From Ktedonobacter robiniae (GTDB taxonomy: Bacteria > Chloroflexota > Ktedonobacteria > Ktedonobacterales > Ktedonobacteraceae): a stretch of 64,000 nucleotides of DNA. Positions 34,567 through 43,484 of the stretch are shown piece after piece. Below the pieces are notes generated by a model that made no database searches, was not told the origin of the DNA, and was given only the letters and a program-made list of their open reading frames with translations. The stretch's first letter is position 1. Every line of letters starts with the position of its first letter. The translations under genes were made by a program, and so were the position numbers. The stretch lies in NCBI RefSeq assembly GCF_016587375.1, contig NZ_BNJG01000001.1:186001-250000 (forward strand). Direction: 5' to 3'.

Positions 34567-35472
34567 GTACTGGTAAATTGTGCCAAACTTGAGTCTGGCA
34601 CACATTTGGTGATTCGACGTTCCCAACGCTCTCCTCTTTCAGGCCAGCGGATGCAAGATCACCACAGGAATCTTGCGGGTGGTGCGTCTGGCATACGCTT
34701 CCCATGAGGGATTCTGGGCAATCAGCCGCGGCCACAACTGGGCGTACTCCTCCGGTCCGGCCACGGTGGCCAGCGCGGCCTGCCGGCGGCGTCCAATTTG
34801 GATGCGCACGTGAGGATTGCTGAGTACGTTGTGATACCAGCCTGGATGACGATCTTGACCATTATTACTGGCCACGATCACATAATTGGCTCCATCAGGC
34901 ATATACTGCAAGGTGTGACTACGCTTCTCGCCGCTTTTGCGCCCGGTTGTATGGAGTACTAACATTCCCATTTTCCCCAAGCGACTTCCCAGCCGCCCAT
35001 CGCTCTTTTCATAGACCCAGGTCATCGTGCGATCAACCAGGGTCACCACAAAGTGAGAGAAAGCCATCAGAATAAAAACCTTCCTTCCCAGTCGAAACTC
35101 AGGCTTACTATAGCACATGGCTGCTCATTTCAGCATGGCATGGGACCCTGACCAGGGACTGCGGAGATCATTTTCAGAACCCTGAATCGAATCACCAAAT
35201 GTGATACTGCTGGCGAACCTTAAAGAGAGTGATGAGATAGCCAAGCAACAGAGACACTGTGACCAGATCAGATCAACGAAGACGTATGAACCAGGCAAAT
35301 GGGCAGCAAAAGATGCATATGTTGATCTCTGATACATGATGCTGAAGATCCAAGGGCCTTCAGTGTGATTGAAATCCAGACGCGCTTTTTACGATGCCTT
35401 CCTGATGCGGTAGGGAGGGATTCGCCAGCAGTGAGTCGTGCCAGAACCAAATTTTACCCAATTTACCAGTAC
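34567..35472. repeat. Inverted repeats around the F420-type reductase gene
   Basis: Outer pair: 34567-34601 against 35438-35472 (about 75-80% identical). Inner pair: 34601-34617 against 35187-35203, 17 bp perfect. A third short pair (CTGCTGGCGAA, near 35207 and 35420) lies on the right. Together they look like a small transposon-like unit or two MITEs in opposite orientation enclosing the gene. 35068-35493 has no other supported gene. Confidence 0.55.
34639..35067 (-). CDS. Deazaflavin (F420)-dependent nitroreductase family protein
   Basis: About 142 aa, split-barrel fold of the DDN family. Family pattern: MGMLVLHTTGRKSGEKRSHT, LQYMPDGANYVIVASNNGQD, HPGWYHNVLSNPHVRIQIG, and a C-terminal WEAYARRTTRKIPVVIL. 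Members use coenzyme F420 to reduce quinones or nitro compounds, and some bind heme instead. ATG 35067 follows GGAAGGAAGG (spacing 12 nt, slightly long); ATG 35118 is the alternative. It lies inside inverted repeats. Confidence 0.88.
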   Translation of the reverse strand: MAFSHFVVTLVDRTMTWVYEKSDGRLGSRLGKMGMLVLHTTGRKSGEKRSHTLQYMPDGANYVIVASNNGQDRHPGWYHNVLSNPHVRIQIGRRRQAALATVAGPEEYAQLWPRLIAQNPSWEAYARRTTRKIPVVILHPLA

Positions 35473-35493
35473 AGTACCACAAGAGGGAACGTC

Positions 35494-36396
35494 CTACGCG
35501 TGAGCAACACGGCGAATCGCCTCGAACTCATCCTGGCTCAGTCTGATCTTGGCAGCCTCGACGTTCTCTTCAAGGTGCTTGACCGAAGCAGTGCCGGGGA
35601 TGGGCAGGATCGTTGGTGAGCGTTTCAGCAACCATGCCAGGGCAATCTGGCTAGATTGTGCGTTGTAGCGCCTGGAAATCTGATCCAGGACACTCCCTGG
35701 ACGTGCCAAGTCACCGACCGACCGAGGATGCCAGGGAATAAAGCCGATGTTCTCTCGTGCGCACAGATCGATCAATGCTGCGGTTTGCTGGATATCTATT
35801 CCCACAGCCTGTGGTTGCTCCAGATTGTAGTGGTTTTGCACCGTTACAATGGGTACAATCTTCTGCGCCGCCGTAAGCTGATCAATGGTCACATTGGAGA
35901 GACCGACATGGCGGATCTTGCCCTCAGCTTTCATCTTAGCGATCTCGCCTACAGAGTCTTCAAACGGGACCCTCGGATCAGGATAATGCAATTGATACAC
36001 GTCGATCTGATCAACGCGCAGACGTCGCAAGCTGCCTTCCAGATCCTGGCGCAGGCGCAGTGGACGTCCATCCAGTCGAAATTGGTTAGGGCCAGTACGT
36101 AGCAAACCACCCTTAGTGGCAATAACCAGGCCCTTTGGATAGGGGTAGAGAGCTTCGGCAATCAAGGACTCACTGATATCGGGTCCATATGCTTCGGCGG
36201 TATCAATGAGGGTGATCCCCAGGTCCCATGCGCGCTTCAAGACAGCGATTGCCGCATCCTTATCCTTTGGCGGTCCCCAGATGCCCTCACCAGTGAGGCG
36301 CATTGCCCCAAAGCCGAGACGAGAGACCGGCAAATCACCACCAATCGCAAAGACACCGCTTGCTGCCTCGATTTGCTCGTTTCTGTTCTCCATCAT
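35494..36396 (-). CDS. Aldo/keto reductase
   Basis: About 300 aa TIM-barrel NADPH oxidoreductase. The catalytic tetrad is visible: Asp in TLIDTAEAYG (with Tyr), Lys in VIATKGGLLR, and His in VYQLHYPDPR. The C-terminal cofactor site is LPIPGTASVKHLEENVEAA. It probably reduces small aldehydes. The ATG at 36396 follows GGGAAAAG. An IS605-type element begins 34 bp upstream and separates it from a divergent MerR-type promoter at 38018-38048 that would suit it. Confidence 0.9.
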   Translation of the reverse strand: MMENRNEQIEAASGVFAIGGDLPVSRLGFGAMRLTGEGIWGPPKDKDAAIAVLKRAWDLGITLIDTAEAYGPDISESLIAEALYPYPKGLVIATKGGLLRTGPNQFRLDGRPLRLRQDLEGSLRRLRVDQIDVYQLHYPDPRVPFEDSVGEIAKMKAEGKIRHVGLSNVTIDQLTAAQKIVPIVTVQNHYNLEQPQAVGIDIQQTAALIDLCARENIGFIPWHPRSVGDLARPGSVLDQISRRYNAQSSQIALAWLLKRSPTILPIPGTASVKHLEENVEAAKIRLSQDEFEAIRRVAHA

Positions 36397-36463
36397 ATTC
36401 TTTTCCCTTTCTGGAAATAGAATTACATCGTGACAACTCCCCACGGCTCAAGCCGGGGGCTTC

Positions 36464-37630
36464 TCAGGAGGCTTTCACTTCCTGAAGGCTCCGTCCAAGC
36501 CAAAGATTTTTGATATTTATCGCGGCGTTATGATCTCGATCCAGTTCACAGCCACACTCACAGGAATGCCAACGTTCTGAGAGTGTTTTCTTGCGAACTG
36601 TACCACACCCGCTACACACTTGGCTGGTATACTTTGGATCAACTTTCACTACCTGGACAGTACCAGCCTCTTCCGCTTTATACTGACAGAAGGTGATGAG
36701 CATTGACCAACCAGCATCGACAATACTTTTATTCAAGCCTGATTTGGCATTTGCGCCATTGGGAAGATATTTCCCATCTTCATCCTGTTTGGGTTTAGCC
36801 CGTCTGGACAGATTGGAAGGTGCAATATCTTCAAACACAATCGTTTCATAGGTGTTGACTAAGCGGCGTGACCACTGATGCAAGTAGTCATTGCGTTGAC
36901 TTCTCACCTTGCGATGGAGACGTGCCACGCGCTGAACTGCTTTCTTGCGTCGATTACTGCCACGCTTCTTCCTTGACAAGGCTTGTTGAGCTTTTGCAAG
37001 CTTCTTCTCTGCTTTACGATAGGGCCTGGGGTTCTCAATCACATCGCCAGTCGAGAGGGTTGCCAGCTTGGACACACCAAGATCAATCCCTACAGCCTCA
37101 TCAGTATAGGGTGTTCGCTTAAACGTCTCCACCTCACAGGCGAAACAGACATACCAACATTCGCCCTCTCGTTTGATCGTACATGTTTTGACCCATCCCT
37201 GGATAGGGCGATGCAAGTTAATCTTGACATGCCCTATCTTGGAAAGAGCAAGTTTTCCTTGCTCAAGGGAAAATCCTGACTGTGGATAGCAAAAGCTATC
37301 ATAGTGGTTCCCCTGGAATCGAGGATAGCCAGGGGTTTCCCCATTTTTCACACGCCGGAAGAAGTCTTTGAACGCTTTGTCTACCCGCCTCAACACATCC
37401 TGCAACACCTGAGAATGAATCTCCTTGTATTCCTCTCGTATTTCCTTGATTTCTGGGAGTTGGTTGGCTTGTGCGTTGTAATTCGTACCTTTTCCCGTAT
37501 ACGTATAGATTTCTCGACGTTCTTGTAACGCCGCGTTGTAAAGCTCTTTGCAACGTCGTAAGGTCCATTCAAGCGCCTCAGCTTGTTTCCTGGTTGGAAG
37601 GAGGCGATACTTAAGCGTCTTGAGTGGCAC
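36464..37630 (-). CDS. tnpB: TnpB RNA-guided nuclease-type protein (IS605 OrfB)
   Basis: About 388 aa. RuvC-like nuclease with Asp in VGIDLGVSKLATLSTG, Glu in TIVFEDIAPSNL and Asp in CELDRDHNAAINI, plus the four-Cys zinc finger (CSGCG...CECGCE). The N-terminal wedge is LKTLKYRLLPTRKQAEALEW. TnpB proteins cut DNA guided by an RNA from the element's right end. All catalytic residues appear present. GTG 37630 follows AGGAAGGG; ATG 37663 is the alternative. Either start overlaps the upstream RHH gene. Confidence 0.92.
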   Translation of the reverse strand: MPLKTLKYRLLPTRKQAEALEWTLRRCKELYNAALQERREIYTYTGKGTNYNAQANQLPEIKEIREEYKEIHSQVLQDVLRRVDKAFKDFFRRVKNGETPGYPRFQGNHYDSFCYPQSGFSLEQGKLALSKIGHVKINLHRPIQGWVKTCTIKREGECWYVCFACEVETFKRTPYTDEAVGIDLGVSKLATLSTGDVIENPRPYRKAEKKLAKAQQALSRKKRGSNRRKKAVQRVARLHRKVRSQRNDYLHQWSRRLVNTYETIVFEDIAPSNLSRRAKPKQDEDGKYLPNGANAKSGLNKSIVDAGWSMLITFCQYKAEEAGTVQVVKVDPKYTSQVCSGCGTVRKKTLSERWHSCECGCELDRDHNAAINIKNLWLGRSLQEVKAS

Positions 37631-37790
37631 GTTTCTTCCCTTCCTTTCGTTTGCGTGCAACATATTCGCGTACCGCCTGCACTACCGACCAATTGAGCGA
37701 GCGTTCTTCGGACTCGGCAATAGGTTTCAGCTCCTCAACAAGAGAGGAGGGAAACCGAATAGTGATACGTGTTTCTTGTTCTTTTGCCAT
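37611..37790 (-). CDS. Ribbon-helix-helix protein overlapping tnpB
   Basis: A 59-aa ORF: ETRITIRFPSSLVEELKPIA, ESEERSLNWSVVQAVREYVA, then a basic tail. This is the CopG/Arc ribbon-helix-helix pattern (strand, two helices). It ends inside the tnpB start region (overlap about 20 bp with GTG 37630), implying translational coupling. It may repress the element or act as an antitoxin-like partner. It was found by reading the minus strand upstream of tnpB. TATGGTGG at its start suggests a leader beginning inside the element's left end. Confidence 0.75.
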   Translation of the reverse strand: MAKEQETRITIRFPSSLVEELKPIAESEERSLNWSVVQAVREYVARKRKEGKKRATQDA

Positions 37791-38017
37791 ACCACCATTA
37801 TATCACCATGCTGTCACCATAACAAGCCTTCCCTATCACCCTATCCACCAAACAAGGAACGCGCCTTCTATCCCCATGTCTAAAGACAGGGGTTTTACGG
37901 CGCGTGTAGATAAAAACGTGCATAGTAGTCGAAAAAGGCAAATCCGATGCACATCTGTCACACAACAGACGACGCGTCTGACTGGCTGCGTTCCTTCTAC
38001 ACATGTTCATAGATCGA

Positions 38018-38134
38018 AGCCTACACCTTTGAGCGCACTCTTAGTCAAGGGGTCTGGCGCTCTTGCTTGCCTACGTTAAGAGAGAAAAAACTCCACTTTC
38101 CTCTTGACTGAGAGTGCACTCAAAGGTGTATGTT
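38018..38134. promoter_or_regulatory. Divergent MerR-type promoter/operator pair
   Basis: Plus strand: TTGACT (38104-38109), 19-nt spacer with dyad GAGTGCACTC, TATGTT (38129-38134). Minus strand: TTGACT (38048-38043), 19-nt spacer with a near-identical dyad (GAGTGCGCTC), TAGGCT (38023-38018). The 28-bp boxes are inverted copies with two differences. A 19-bp spacer with a central dyad is the hallmark of MerR activation. The right one would drive the MerR gene; the left one points to the aldo/keto reductase beyond the IS. Confidence 0.75.
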
Positions 38135-38200
38135 TAATGCAGACAGTATTGCGTCTTCCTCTTTGAAGAGATCAAAAGTGGCAGCAGGAAAGGGAAAACA

Positions 38201-38594
38201 ATGGAACAGCAGGTTGCGGAGAAAGCCTTGACCATCCAGCAAATGGCACAGGCAACCCGGGCTAAGTGCCCATACCTTGCGGTATTACGAACGCGCCGGA
38301 TTAATGATCCAGCACGTTGGGCGAGATGAGAGGAATGGCTATCGCTTCTATAGCCAAGAGGATGTGGCCTGGATTGAGTTCCTCAAGCGTCTACGAGCGA
38401 CGGGGATGCCTATTCGCGATATCCAACGGTATACCGCGCTCCTCCATCAAGGTGAGCAAACCATGCCCGAACGTCTGCAACTGCTCAAACAGCACCAAAG
38501 CCGGGTAGAAGAACATTTGAAGGAAGTAAAGCATCATCTTGAAGTGATCACCTTTAAGATTGTCTGCTATGAACAACTGCATACCCAAGAATAG
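38201..38594 (+). pseudogene. MerR family regulator, frameshifted
   Basis: ATG at 38201 gives MEQQVAEKALTIQQMAQAT. One base too many in the run at 38256-38261 breaks the frame. In the next frame it continues LSAHTLRYYERAGLMIQHVG, RDERNGYRFYSQEDVAWIEF, LKRLRATGMPIRDIQRYTAL and a C-terminal coiled coil to 38594. It is thus a normal 130-aa MerR protein of the stress/aldehyde-responsive kind (AdhR/YhdM-like), with no metal-binding Cys set. It sits right behind its own MerR-type promoter. It may be intact if the extra C is an assembly error. Confidence 0.8.
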
Positions 38595-38625
38595 CACAAG
38601 AATTCTATGGAAGACAAAAACATTC

Positions 38626-38820
38626 TCAAATGGAAACCTTCTCAAGAACAATAGCAGTTTGCGCTTCACACTTGCCAATAACCATGGCAATTCGACCCCA
38701 GTTAGGGTCTGCGCAAAAAATGGCTGTCTTGACCAACGGGAAATTGACGACAACTTTCGCGACACGTTTCGCCTGCGCAAATGATTCGGCGTCCGCAACC
38801 GTTACTTTGACTGTACATCG
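38626..38820 (-). pseudogene. argJ fragment (ornithine acetyltransferase)
   Basis: Read leftward: TVKVTVADAESFAQAKRVAK, VVVNFPLVKTAIFCADPNWG, RIAMVIGK. This is the beta-chain region of ArgJ (homologues read SPLVKTAIFGADPNWGR). About 60 residues remain, flanked by unrelated sequence. A debris piece, not a gene. The rest of 38595-39075 shows nothing. Confidence 0.65.
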
Positions 38821-39075
38821 TCGGAGCCTCTCGCACAAAAGATCTCTTAAAATATGCACTAAGAGCCGACAAGCTACCTTGCTACACAAGTGGATCAACC
38901 TCTTTATCGAGAAAGAACAGAAGTTGGTATACATGGTCTTCTCGTGGAACCACAGTCAGAGATATTCGCATAATGGCTATCTCATTCCAACTCATAATGG
39001 CTCTTTTTCACAAGCCACTTTCATGATAAAGTCTCCCTTAAACGATACGATAGAGACAGCGAAGGAAAGTTAGAA

Positions 39076-39933
39076 ATGAAGATATTACTTGTGGGTGCTG
39101 CAGGAGTTATTGGGCGCAGGCTCATCCCTTTACTGGTCGAGTCAGGCCATGAAGTGATCGGAACAACACGCGCAATCGAGAAGAGAGAGATGCTTCAGAA
39201 ACTAGGCGCGTTTCCCGTAGTTGTTAACGTGTTTGATCGCGAGGAACTCTTCAAAACTATGCGCGAGGTGCGGCCGGATGTGGTCATCCACCAACTTACA
39301 GATCTTGGTGTGCGGGATCTCGCAGCAAATGCCCGTATACGCCGGGAAGGGACGCGGAACCTGGTTGACGCTGCCCATGAGGCGGGAGTGCGCCATCTCA
39401 TCGCACAAAGTATCGCCTGGGCTTACGCGCCCGGCAAGGGGCCAGCTGATGAGGATGTTCCCCTAGACATCGAAGCCCCGGAACCGCGCTGCACAACTGT
39501 TGAAGGGGTCCAGGCGCTTGAACAGGCGGTTGGCGAGATGGAGCGAGGTATCGTGCTGCGCTACGGACTACTCTACGGGCCTGGAACATGGTATGCTCCT
39601 GACGGCTCTATTGCAGAGCAGGTAAGACAGGGCCAGGTGACCGCCGATGAGGGTATAACCTCCTTCCTCCACGTCGATGACGCCGCACGTGCCACCCTGC
39701 TCGCTTTGGGCTGGCCTGGGGGCGTCTTCAATATCGTGGATGATGTGCCAGCCCCCGGCACTGCCTGGCTCCCAATCTACGCAGCGACCCTTCATGCCCC
39801 ACCTCCGCCCATAAGCACAACCCAACCCCGTGCTGCTCGTGGAGCGACAAACGCCAAAGCCCGCCGCCTCTGCAACTGGCAACCCTCCTATCCGGACTGG
39901 CACGAAGGCTTTACTCGCGCCGCGCAGAAGTAA
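39076..39933 (+). CDS. NAD-dependent epimerase/dehydratase family protein
   Basis: 285 aa. Rossmann start MKILLVGAAGVIGRRLIPLL (GxxGxxG), DVVIHQLTDLG, an active-site region around HLIAQSIAWAYAPGKGPADE and LRYGLLYGPGTWY. The classical YxxxK is not obvious, so it belongs to the atypical/NmrA-like epimerase branch, and catalysis is uncertain. GAAGGAAAG precedes the ATG. It lies 270 bp upstream of the LuxR gene on the same strand. Confidence 0.85.
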   Translation: MKILLVGAAGVIGRRLIPLLVESGHEVIGTTRAIEKREMLQKLGAFPVVVNVFDREELFKTMREVRPDVVIHQLTDLGVRDLAANARIRREGTRNLVDAAHEAGVRHLIAQSIAWAYAPGKGPADEDVPLDIEAPEPRCTTVEGVQALEQAVGEMERGIVLRYGLLYGPGTWYAPDGSIAEQVRQGQVTADEGITSFLHVDDAARATLLALGWPGGVFNIVDDVPAPGTAWLPIYAATLHAPPPPISTTQPRAARGATNAKARRLCNWQPSYPDWHEGFTRAAQK

Positions 39934-40202
39934 TGCGGCAACAGACAGAGCCAACCTGAATGAAAGGATACAACACACAAACTATTTTTCGCGAAGCAAT
40001 GTTGCCTGTTCTTGCGTCCAGGTCAGTGCCGCCTGGACAAACAACCTTGTCCGATTTGATATACCCACTTGCCCCACCGTTGGAAAATCCTAGTCTCAGT
40101 CTGTTTGCGTTATTACCTAAACATGGTTCCTGTGCTATACTTTTCCCCAAAGTGATGGTTTTAGGTAATACATTCACCACTCTTTCTCACGAAGGACTGT
40201 TC

Positions 40203-43200
40203 ATGCCCAAACGAGTGATATATCTTGTCCATTGGTCTCAGGAGGCACAAACCTATGAACTTTCTGATGGCAATAGCACTCTTCTCCATGACCTCACTGC
40301 TGAGCGTCCTACCTGGTTGGCGTGGTTAGAGGACATCTCTTCCTTTGCCTTCCGTAGTCGATCGGGGGTCCACTATACAGTGCGTAAAGAGCGTGTCCAG
40401 AGGAACGGACCCTACTGGTATGGCTATCGTTCTTTGCAGAGGCGAACCGTCAAGCGTTACCTGGGTCGAACGACAGATCTCTCTCCTGCGCATTTAGAGG
40501 ACGTGGCGCAACGTTTCACACAAGCGATCTCTTCTCACAGTGCTGATTCCACGCAACCTTCGTCCACCCTGTCGTCTTCTCCCTTGCTCATGTCCAGATT
40601 CCACCCTCCTCGCCTTCCGCTTGCGCTTGTAGAGCGCTCGCACCTGTTTGCAAAACTTGATGCCTGGCGCTCGCATCAACTCACACTCGTCTGGGCACCC
40701 GCCGGTTTTGGCAAAACGACCCTGGTCAATTCCTGGCTGGCTGAGCGTCAGGCACACCGCGCCATTGCTCGTACGGCCTGGATCTCCCTGGAGAAAAACG
40801 ATAATGACCCCATTCATTTCTGGTGTTCTCTCATTCGTGCCTGCCAGACGTGGCACAAGGAGATCGGGGAGACGGCGCTCGCGCACCTGCGCTCCACACT
40901 CCAACCGCCTTTTGCCTCGGTCCCCCTACGCACCATACTGACCACATTCCTCAATGATCTCGCCACCCAGGAAGGCCCCGGCATCCTGGTTCTGGATGAG
41001 TATCACGTCATTACCGACTCCCGTCTTCACGAGGCTATGGCCTTTTTTCTTGAGCACCTTCCGCCCCAGTTACATGTGGTGATCCTGACGCGGAGCGAGC
41101 CGCCTTTCCCTCTCGCTCGCTGGCGCGCGCAGGGGAGCATGCAAGAGTTTTCTCCAGCTGACCTGCGTTTCTCAACGCTGGAAACGGCGACCTTTCTGCA
41201 ACACATTACCAGCACCGCCCCCTCAGAGCAAACAATCGCCCACCTTGAGACGCTTTTGCAAGGGTGGCCAGCCGGGCTCCGCTTGCTCAGCCTGACTGGT
41301 CACATGATGCCTGAGCACATGGAACGGTACCTCACCACGCTGCATGGATGGCAGTACCTCGACTCCTACCGTCGCCAATTGCTCGACTACTTTGTCGGTG
41401 AAATCCTAACGACCCAACCTGAGCCACTTCAACGCTTTTTGCTCCAAACAAGCGGACTTCCCCTCCTGACCGCCTCGCTGTGTGATGCCGTCACAGGCAG
41501 ACAAAATAGTGCCGTGCTGCTGGAAACGCTTGAACGTGCTGGCCTCTTCCTGGAAGCACTGGGCGAAACAGAACCATGGTATCGCTATCACTCCCTGTGG
41601 GCTTCAGCTATGCGCCTTGAAGCCAGGCGACGTCTGGGAGAGGAGGCGTTGCACACCGTGGCACAGCAGGCAAGTCACTGGTATGAGCAACATGCCCGGC
41701 CTGGAGAGGCTATTGAAGCCGCTTTGTGCTCCCAGGATACTGAACGTGCGGCACAGCTGATCGAACGTTTTGGTGCCAGCGGCCAACGATATGAATTACA
41801 CACGCTAAGAGGTTGGTTAGAACAGATCCCGGACGCAGTCGTGAAGGCACGTCCAACACTCTGCCTCTACGCCGCTCTCACCCTCCAGTTCCAGGACGGG
41901 CAAATTCCTCCTTCCAACAAGGAGAAGGAACACATCGAGGCTTTGCTCCAAAGAGCAGAGGATGCCTGGCGCCAACTTGGAAAGCAGTCCTGGGTTGGTA
42001 TGATTTTCGCCTTTCGGGCGCTCAACGCGTCACTTCATCCTTCTTCCCAACAGGAGGCCGTGGAGCATGCCACAACGGCCCTGGGGTTCTTCGCAGATGG
42101 TGACTCAGATAATGATGATGGGCGAGCAGGCATGTGGGAGTGGCGCACCATCTGCCTGGGAATTGTTGGATCGGACGCCTTACATCAAGGACGCTTTGAA
42201 GAGGCCCAGCGGCTCCTGAAAGAAGCACTTACCATCAGTCAGGAGCGCGCCAGCAGCCAGTTCCTGAGCGAGATCTACCTGAGGATGGGAGCCGTCAGTA
42301 CGGCCTTAGGTGAACTCCATCAAGCGCATGCGTATTACCGAGAGGCCCTCTCCTCAGGACACTCACAGGAGAACAGCGAAGACTGCGTACGGGCGTTACT
42401 TGGTCTGGCGCAGCTCTCTCTTGAATGGAACGACCTGAAAGCCGCAGAACAGCGAATCAGCGAAGCATTGGAGTGTACACAAAAGTTGGGGCAGAAAGAC
42501 AACGAGAGAATCACGTATTTCCTTGCGCTCCTTTCTGCCGCACGCGGTCAGGAGGACGCAGCCTCGCTTCGGCTCGCTACGCTCCTTGCGCGACTGCACA
42601 TCGCCTCGACCCAGGAAGCAGAGGACCTGCTCCCTGAGGCTCTGGCCTTGCAGACCCATCTCCAACTGGCCACAGGTGATCATCTCGTGGCCCAACGCAC
42701 GGTAACGACGCTGGCAAACACAGCAGGGACATCATATTCCTTTCTCCAACGCATGATGGTGAACATCCTCCAGGCACGCCTTCAGCTTGCGCAGGGCGAG
42801 ACCAAGACTGCTGTGTGTCTGCTTGAGCAGCTCCTGCTGATGGCCCAGGAAAAACGGTATGTACACGGACAACTAGAGATCCAGGTGCTTCTGGCTCTGG
42901 CGCAGATGGCCTGTAAGCAGCAAGACGAGGCTCAGAAGTGGCTCCGGCAAGCCCTCTCCCAGGCACACAACGAAGGATTTCTCCGCGTCTTCCTCGCCGA
43001 AGGGGCGCCCCTGGCCCGCTTGCTCCGTTCACTGCTGCCTGGCATTCGTGAAAAAGCGCCGCGTTCCTTTGGACAGATGCTCTTGCGCGCTTTGACAATC
43101 CCTGGAGGGGAACGCACCCTCTCGCCCTCTCCCTTCGAGCAGCAGCCATTCGAGCCGCTTTCTCCGCAGGAACAGCGTGTCTTGCAGTTCCTGGTCGCCG

Positions 43201-43343
43201 GACACACCAACCAGGAGATCGCCAAAGAACTGGTCATCTCGGTCAATACCGTGAAGGACCACGTCAAACATCTCTATCGCAAGCTGGGCGTCAGCAATCG
43301 CCTGCAAGCCTATGAGGCAGCGCTCCACCTGAAACAGCTCTAA
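40203..43343 (+). CDS. MalT-like LuxR-family transcriptional regulator (STAND ATPase)
   Basis: About 1046 aa signal-transduction ATPase. An N-terminal 130-aa domain begins MPKRVIYLVHWSQEAQTYEL. The P-loop is LVWAPAGFGKTTLVNSWL, Walker B ILVLDEYHVITD. A long TPR-like helical sensor region (about residues 450-950) follows, then a LuxR helix-turn-helix (PLSPQEQRVLQFLVAGHTNQ, EIAKELVISVNTVKDHVKHL). Ligand binding and ATP drive oligomerisation and activation of nearby genes. ATG 40203 with GAAGGA is preferred over 39960. The glycoside hydrolase downstream is a plausible target. Confidence 0.9.
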   Translation: MPKRVIYLVHWSQEAQTYELSDGNSTLLHDLTAERPTWLAWLEDISSFAFRSRSGVHYTVRKERVQRNGPYWYGYRSLQRRTVKRYLGRTTDLSPAHLEDVAQRFTQAISSHSADSTQPSSTLSSSPLLMSRFHPPRLPLALVERSHLFAKLDAWRSHQLTLVWAPAGFGKTTLVNSWLAERQAHRAIARTAWISLEKNDNDPIHFWCSLIRACQTWHKEIGETALAHLRSTLQPPFASVPLRTILTTFLNDLATQEGPGILVLDEYHVITDSRLHEAMAFFLEHLPPQLHVVILTRSEPPFPLARWRAQGSMQEFSPADLRFSTLETATFLQHITSTAPSEQTIAHLETLLQGWPAGLRLLSLTGHMMPEHMERYLTTLHGWQYLDSYRRQLLDYFVGEILTTQPEPLQRFLLQTSGLPLLTASLCDAVTGRQNSAVLLETLERAGLFLEALGETEPWYRYHSLWASAMRLEARRRLGEEALHTVAQQASHWYEQHARPGEAIEAALCSQDTERAAQLIERFGASGQRYELHTLRGWLEQIPDAVVKARPTLCLYAALTLQFQDGQIPPSNKEKEHIEALLQRAEDAWRQLGKQSWVGMIFAFRALNASLHPSSQQEAVEHATTALGFFADGDSDNDDGRAGMWEWRTICLGIVGSDALHQGRFEEAQRLLKEALTISQERASSQFLSEIYLRMGAVSTALGELHQAHAYYREALSSGHSQENSEDCVRALLGLAQLSLEWNDLKAAEQRISEALECTQKLGQKDNERITYFLALLSAARGQEDAASLRLATLLARLHIASTQEAEDLLPEALALQTHLQLATGDHLVAQRTVTTLANTAGTSYSFLQRMMVNILQARLQLAQGETKTAVCLLEQLLLMAQEKRYVHGQLEIQVLLALAQMACKQQDEAQKWLRQALSQAHNEGFLRVFLAEGAPLARLLRSLLPGIREKAPRSFGQMLLRALTIPGGERTLSPSPFEQQPFEPLSPQEQRVLQFLVAGHTNQEIAKELVISVNTVKDHVKHLYRKLGVSNRLQAYEAALHLKQL

Positions 43344-43484
43344 CGAGACGCCCCCGTTCTTAGAAGCCCCCATAAAACCACCCGGCTGGAGGATGTCGAT
43401 CTACCTGCCTATCCTCTATACTTCCAGCAGTCGCTTGAGAAAAGCGCAAGCGAGTAGCGAACAAGAATGGAAGGAAGAGCGTAT

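Larger units (their letters stand above)
36430..37905 (-). mobile_element. IS200/IS605-type element (TnpB only)
   Basis: Right end: hairpin CCCACGGC/GCCGGGGG and GTGACAACTCC at 36430-36458. Left end: CCCC(N)GGGG hairpin at 37872-37892 inside a longer ACGCGCC/GGCGCGT stem (37859-37865 with 37899-37905). These subterminal hairpins without terminal inverted repeats are typical of IS605-group ends. No TnpA (Y1 transposase) is present, so transposition would need one in trans. The region overlapping the tnpB 3' end and the right end is where an omega RNA would be expected. Confidence 0.82.

Noticed and set aside
39960..40202. N-terminal extension of the LuxR gene
   Set aside because: No ribosome site, poor composition; the internal ATG at 40203 has one and begins the typical YLVHW domain.
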